DNA from: Actinomycetes bacterium
Lineage (GTDB): Bacteria > Actinomycetota > Acidimicrobiia > Acidimicrobiales > RAAP-2
NCBI GenBank assembly: GCA_021784205.1
Contig: JAJXTB010000023.1
Span: forward strand, 1 to 26,649
Direction: 5' to 3'
DNA length: 26,649 bases
Positions 23,063 to 26,649 of the stretch are shown here, piece by piece. Position 1 is the stretch's first letter; each line of letters begins with the position of its first letter. Below the pieces are notes generated by a model that worked only from the letters and a program-made list of their open reading frames with translations, was not told the DNA's origin and did no database searches. A program made the translations under genes and the position numbers.

Positions 23063-25087
23063 TTACTTCGACGCCACTTTCGGGGCCTCGGCGAAGTGGT
23101 GGTGGCTGGCGCTGAAGCGCCCGCGCCCGCCCGTGAGTGCGCGCAACTCGAGGCCGTAGCGCGTCAACTCGCCCTCGGGGACGTGGGCGGAGATCACCGT
23201 GTCGCCGCGCTCGTCCTGGTCGGTACCGATCACGCGCCCGCGCCGTCCCGAGAGGTCGGTCAACACGTCGCCGAGGTACTCGCTGGGCACCGTCACGTCG
23301 ACGGCCATGATGCGCTCGAGCAGCGCTGTGCCCGACTTCTCAAGCGCCGCGCGCAGGGCCATCGAACCCGCCGTCTCGAAGGCCGCCTCAGAGGAGTCCA
23401 CGCTGTGGGCCTTGCCGTCGTAGAGGGTCGCGCGCACGCCGATCACTGGCTGGCCCGCCGGCCCGCCGTGGGACATCGCCTTCTCGATCCCGTTCTTCAC
23501 CGCGCCGATGTACTGGCGCGGCACCGCGCCGCCAACGATGGCGTCGACGAACTCGAAGGGCTCGGTGGGTGCGAGCGGCTCGATCTTGACGTTCACGACC
23601 GCGAACTGACCGTGGCCCCCGGTCTGCTTCTTGAGTCGTCCCTCGACGTCGGCCGTTGCCTTGATGGTCTCGAAGTAGGCCACGGGTGGTGGCGCCCAGG
23701 CGACGTCGACGCCGTAGCGGCGCTTGAGCCTCTCTTGGATGACCTGGAGGTGCATCTCGCCCATCGCGTCGACGACGAGCGAGCGCGATACGGGATCGTG
23801 GCGCACTTCCAGGGAGGGGTCCTCTTCGACCAGGCGGTGCAGGGCGGTGGAGACCTTCTCGTCGTCACTCGAGGCCGCGACTACGGCGGCCGAGAGCGCG
23901 TGGGCGCGGCGCGCACCCGTCACGGCCACCAGGTCGCGCGCCGGGCGGGCCAGGATGTCGCCGACACGCACGTTGTTCAACTTGGCGAAGGCCACCACGT
24001 CGCCGGCCACGGCGCGTTCGGTCGGCTGGAGCTTCGAGCCGACGAGGTAGCTAAGTGAGTGCAGCCTCTCTTCGCCGCGCGTGCGCGCGTTCGTGACGGT
24101 GACGTCGCCGGTGATGGTGCCCGTGACGACCTCGCAGACGACGATGCGCCCGACGTAGGGGTCGACGATGACCTTGAAGGCGCGCAGCACCAGGTCGGCG
24201 TCGGGGGAGCGGTCGAGGTGGACGAGTTCGCCGTGCTCGAGCATGGGGATCGGCCGGCTCTCCGCGATCTCGTCGAGCAGGGTGATCAGGCGGTCGACGC
24301 CGATCGAGGCCGTGACCGACCCGCAGGCGACCGGCACGATGCGGCCCTCGACCATGAGGTGTCCGAGGACCGATTCGAGCTCGCCCATCTCGGGCGTTTC
24401 GCCCTCGAGGTAGCGCTCGGTGAGCGAGTCGTCGCCCACGACGATGGCCTCGAGCAGGCTCGCGCGCACGCGTGACTCGAGCTCGGCGAGCTCGACGGGC
24501 ACGGGTCCGTGGCTGGTGCCCGAGGAGGAGTAGGTGATGGCCTCATCGGCGAGCAGGTCGACCACGCCGGTGAACGTGGTCCCGAGGCCGATAGGCAGCT
24601 CGAGGGGTGCGAGGGTCGGGCCGATCAGTCGTTCGAGCGCTGAGAGGGTGGACTCGAAGTCGGCGCGCTCGGCGTCGAGCATGTTGATGAACACGACGAC
24701 CGGCACGCCAGCGTCACGGCACAGGTCCCAGAGGACCGCGGTGTCATTCGTCACGCCGTTCACCGCGCCCACTACGAGCAGCGCCACGTCGGCGACGTCG
24801 AGCGCGCGTTCGACTTCGGCGTAGAAGTCGATGAAGCCGGGTGTGTCGAGGAAAGTGAGCTTGTCCTCGCCTACCCACACCGGGGCCATCGCGATGCCGA
24901 GCGACGTGTGGTGGCGTCGCTCTTCCGGATCATTGCCAGCGATGGTCGAGCCATCCTCGACTCTGCCGGCCTTGTTGAGTCCTCCGGTCGCCACGACGAG
25001 GGCGTCGAGCAGTGAGGTCTTGCCCACTCCTCCTCGGCCGACGATTGCGACGGTACGCGCCTTGGGGTGGCGGAGTATCGAGTTCAT
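23063..25087 (-). CDS. Elongation factor G-like translational GTPase (EF-G paralog)
   Basis: A 674-residue paralog of EF-G, of the type often called FusA2 or EF-G-like in actinobacteria; its role is not established, and ribosome rescue, recycling or tetracycline-type protection are only possibilities. The P-loop is GRGGVGKT (17-24), switch I DPEERRHHTSLGIA (53-66) and G3 DTPGF (81-85). The G4 base-recognition motif, normally NKxD, reads NMLD (135-138). Domains II-V follow, including GEMHLQVIQERLKRRYG and GGHGQFAVV, with a C-terminal EF-G domain ending ALTGGRGRFSASHHHF. The ATG at 25087 has GAGGTG upstream; a GTG two codons earlier is possible. No other tuf, fusA or rps genes are near. Confidence 0.88.
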   Translation of the reverse strand: MNSILRHPKARTVAIVGRGGVGKTSLLDALVVATGGLNKAGRVEDGSTIAGNDPEERRHHTSLGIAMAPVWVGEDKLTFLDTPGFIDFYAEVERALDVADVALLVVGAVNGVTNDTAVLWDLCRDAGVPVVVFINMLDAERADFESTLSALERLIGPTLAPLELPIGLGTTFTGVVDLLADEAITYSSSGTSHGPVPVELAELESRVRASLLEAIVVGDDSLTERYLEGETPEMGELESVLGHLMVEGRIVPVACGSVTASIGVDRLITLLDEIAESRPIPMLEHGELVHLDRSPDADLVLRAFKVIVDPYVGRIVVCEVVTGTITGDVTVTNARTRGEERLHSLSYLVGSKLQPTERAVAGDVVAFAKLNNVRVGDILARPARDLVAVTGARRAHALSAAVVAASSDDEKVSTALHRLVEEDPSLEVRHDPVSRSLVVDAMGEMHLQVIQERLKRRYGVDVAWAPPPVAYFETIKATADVEGRLKKQTGGHGQFAVVNVKIEPLAPTEPFEFVDAIVGGAVPRQYIGAVKNGIEKAMSHGGPAGQPVIGVRATLYDGKAHSVDSSEAAFETAGSMALRAALEKSGTALLERIMAVDVTVPSEYLGDVLTDLSGRRGRVIGTDQDERGDTVISAHVPEGELTRYGLELRALTGGRGRFSASHHHFAEAPKVASK

Positions 25088-25196
25088 GGACACCTCGATT
25101 CATGTAGCAAGTTGCCCTCACCGTACCCCCGCGCGAGCCCCCGGCGCCCAGTGACGTTGGACCCGACTGGGGCTGCGTTTCGGTGCTTGACTACGC

Positions 25197-25754
25197 ATGG
25201 TGAAGGTAGCGCTGCCCCTCGACAAGCACGAGTGGCATCCCTCGATGCTGGCCGGTCAAATCGTCCTTGTCTCCACCCACGACGCGCAGGGGCACCCCAA
25301 CGTGGCTCCCAAGAGCTGGGTGACGATGGTCGCTTTCACCGGACCCATCGTCGCCTTTGGCTGCAACGTCACTCACGTGACGTACGCCAACGTGCGAGAG
25401 ACCGGGGAGTTCGTGATCAACGTGCTCTCCGAGTCTCTCGCGGCGCGGGCCTGGGCATTGTCAGACCTGCACGGTGACCAGCGCCTTCGCGAGAGCGGCC
25501 TCACGGTGGTTGCCGCGAGCAACGTGGCCGCGCCGCTGATCGAGGAGTGCCCGGCGCATCTCGAATGCACGCTCGATGACGTGAAGGTCTACGGCGACGA
25601 GGTGTTCATCTTCGGCCGCGTTGTGGCGGCGTTGATTGACCCGCGCTGCACGGAGGGAACGCCACTCGATCAATACGGCCGACTGGCCCCCGTCTTCTTC
25701 CTCGAGGGAGGAACCTTCTCCGGCCTCGGGCCGGTGCGACGCGTGCAGCAGTGA
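25197..25754 (+). CDS. Flavin reductase-like FMN-binding protein
   Basis: A 185-residue single-domain protein of the flavin reductase-like (split beta-barrel) family. Typical segments are QIVLVSTHDAQGHPNVAPKS (about 21-40), VAFGCN, TYANVRETGEFVINVLSESL and LECTLDDVKVYGDEVFIFGR. Members bind FMN and act as NAD(P)H:flavin oxidoreductases or unknown flavoproteins. It is divergent from the EF-G-like gene with 109 bases between. No ribosome site or promoter is obvious at the ATG. A role as a flavin reductant for cob(II)alamin, as in the CobR enzymes, is conceivable but the gene is 9 kb from the cobalamin locus. Confidence 0.8.
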   Translation: MVKVALPLDKHEWHPSMLAGQIVLVSTHDAQGHPNVAPKSWVTMVAFTGPIVAFGCNVTHVTYANVRETGEFVINVLSESLAARAWALSDLHGDQRLRESGLTVVAASNVAAPLIEECPAHLECTLDDVKVYGDEVFIFGRVVAALIDPRCTEGTPLDQYGRLAPVFFLEGGTFSGLGPVRRVQQ

Positions 25755-25761
25755 CACTGCG

Positions 25762-25767
25762 TACCAT
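25762..25767 (+). promoter_or_regulatory. Putative leaderless -10 box of the Nudix gene
   Basis: TACCAT ends six bases before the GTG at 25774, the same spacing as in front of cydA. The AGGA next to the GTG is too close to serve as a ribosome binding site, so a leaderless message is the simplest reading. Confidence 0.35.
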
Positions 25768-25773
25768 CAGGAC

Positions 25774-26346
25774 GTGCGCCAGGCTGACCAGTGGGAGTTC
25801 GCGGTGGCCCTTCTCGACTCCACGCCCGCGCCCGAGGGCCGCGAGTCGACGTGGGGGTCCGCCCGAGGGTTCCTCGAATCAGACGGCCGCCACGACGCTC
25901 ACCTCGTGGCCAGTGTCCTCGTCGTCGACGCGTCGGGGATGGTGTTGCTCGCGCGCCATCGCCGCTACGAGCAGTGGGGCCCGCTCGGCGGGCACGTCGA
26001 CGCCGTGGACGCCAGCCTGCTCGAGGCCGCCGCACGAGAGTTGTTCGAGGAGACGTCGCTCGCGGCGCGTTTCGTATCACGTCCCGTCGAGGTCAATCTG
26101 TCGACCTATTCGTGTCGCAGGGCGGACGCGCCCACGGCGCACCTTGACGTGTGCTTCGTCGCACTCACTGACGACACCGCCCCCGCCCTCGTGGCGAGCG
26201 GCGAGATCTGCGAGCTCGGGTGGTTCGCTCCCGACGCGCTGCCCACACCGCTGGTGGCGGGTGTCGCCGACGTCATCGCCATGGCGACGGCCGCTCGAGG
26301 GCGTCATCCGTCCACTGACGGCATCGATTCATCGGTGACCTCCTGA
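25774..26346 (+). CDS. Nudix hydrolase
   Basis: A 190-residue Nudix-family pyrophosphohydrolase. The Nudix box is at 72-96: GGHVDAVDASLLEAAARELF followed by EETSL. It keeps REL-x-EE but has one extra residue between the first Gly and the Glu helix and Ser in place of the last Gly, a variation common in actinobacterial MutT-like proteins. AHLVASVLVVDASGMVLLAR precedes it as usual. The substrate may be an oxidised nucleotide, a nucleotide sugar or another diphosphate; nothing here fixes it. The start is uncertain: the frame is open back into the flavin-reductase gene, and GTG 25774 is chosen as the first start after that gene's stop. Confidence 0.85.
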   Translation: MRQADQWEFAVALLDSTPAPEGRESTWGSARGFLESDGRHDAHLVASVLVVDASGMVLLARHRRYEQWGPLGGHVDAVDASLLEAAARELFEETSLAARFVSRPVEVNLSTYSCRRADAPTAHLDVCFVALTDDTAPALVASGEICELGWFAPDALPTPLVAGVADVIAMATAARGRHPSTDGIDSSVTS

Positions 26347-26494
26347 CCCGTGAACGAGGGGCGCTGAGAGGACCGGCCGGCGTGAGTGGCTCGGGTTTCC
26401 GTCGCGGGAACTCCTGCGAGGCGCGTCGCCCGAGGGCGGGATCCTCCGACGAGAGATGGGCGCTGAGTTCCTCGAGGTCCATGACTGTCAACAT
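26273..26494 (-). CDS. Doubtful small protein with weak DUF3040-like start
   Basis: A 73-codon frame beginning MLTVMDLEELSAHLSSEDPA. The first 25 residues vaguely resemble the start of small actinobacterial DUF3040 proteins (an acidic helix followed by EDPALGRR), and third positions are mostly G or C. Against it, there is no ribosome site or -10 box at the right distance, and its last 74 bases are antisense to the Nudix gene. ATG at 26482 is an alternative start. It may be a decayed gene or chance. Confidence 0.22.
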   Translation of the reverse strand: MLTVMDLEELSAHLSSEDPALGRRASQEFPRRKPEPLTPAGPLSAPRSRVRRSPMNRCRQWTDDALERPSPWR

Positions 26495-26533
26495 GAACTG
26501 ACACGCAAGATGGGTGCTGTCATGGGGTGTGCT

Positions 26534-26634
26534 CGCGACGCAGGACTCGTGTGAACCCGATCACGGGCGCAGCGTTCAAGAACCGCGACGTTGCACCGCG
26601 CACGTGCGCGGACCCGATGCGGGTTCTCGTCGCG
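26534..26634. repeat. Nested inverted repeats, possible structured RNA or regulatory element
   Basis: CGCGACG (26534-26540) pairs with CGTCGCG (26628-26634). Inside it GAACCCG (26553-26559) pairs with CGGGTTC (26620-26626). Inside that lies the perfect 16-base palindrome CCGCGCACGTGCGCGG (26596-26611) and a small GTTC-AA-GAAC hairpin (26574-26583). The stretch from 26347 to the window end otherwise shows no convincing gene. Strand, function and true right border are unknown because the window stops 15 bases later. Confidence 0.4.
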
Positions 26635-26649
26635 TGGTGCCCCCGGCAG

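Noticed and set aside
23096..24058. 320-codon plus-strand frame opposite the EF-G-like gene
   Set aside because: Antisense shadow with no recognisable domain; the minus-strand GTPase is unambiguous.
26551..26649. tRNA gene near the right end
   Set aside because: GGGTTCTCG loosely recalls a T-loop, but no acceptor stem, anticodon arm or D-loop can be drawn around it.

Overview
The window looks like a chromosomal segment of a high-GC Gram-positive bacterium (Actinomycetota). Evidence: GC-rich third positions, many GTG starts, tightly overlapping genes, several apparent leaderless starts behind a TANNNT -10 box, an actinobacterial-style KorA/KorB 2-oxoacid:ferredoxin oxidoreductase, and an EF-G-like paralog. 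Sulfide:quinone oxidoreductase, cytochrome bd oxidase and Kor together would suit an acidophilic or sulfur/iron-associated member of Acidimicrobiia, but that placement is inference.

Layout. (1) 1-3566, minus strand: truncated cytochrome bd subunit I (cydA), sulfide:quinone oxidoreductase-like flavoprotein, and a dual-specificity-type protein phosphatase. This part is visibly less GC-rich than the rest. (2) 3594-16479: a large cobalamin locus. bluB comes first, then a cobalamin riboswitch, then an eleven-gene plus-strand run btuF-btuC-btuD-cobO-cbiZ-cobU-cobS-cbiB-cobC-cobT-cobQ, mostly overlapping by 1-8 bases. A minus-strand FhuF-like 2Fe-2S protein gene follows, divergent from cobB. (3) 16482-21459, minus strand: a GltD-like FAD/NAD(P)/ferredoxin protein, korA and korB with 1-2 base gaps, then a short gene for a 72-residue protein made of near-perfect 12-residue repeats (TVTGPVAIVPGL). 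(4) 21644-26346: a pyruvate kinase with the sequence signature of the potassium-independent type, an EF-G-like GTPase, a flavin-reductase-like protein and a Nudix hydrolase. The last 300 bases hold a doubtful small ORF and a nested inverted-repeat element running near the window edge.

How it fits together. The cobalamin locus can import corrinoids (BtuFCD), amidate cobyrinate (CobB, CobQ), adenosylate (CobO), build or salvage cobinamide (CobC-type decarboxylase, CbiB, CbiZ), make the lower ligand (BluB, CobT) and assemble the nucleotide loop (CobU, CobS). No corrin-ring methyltransferases are present here, so ring synthesis is elsewhere or absent and the locus may work largely as salvage. The FhuF-like protein could be an electron donor to ferric chelates or to cob(II)alamin, but this is not shown.

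The most unusual item is the repeat-peptide gene at 16482-16700. It has a good ribosome binding site, sits at the end of the kor operon, and carries identical 36-base DNA repeats. I do not recognise it as any known family.
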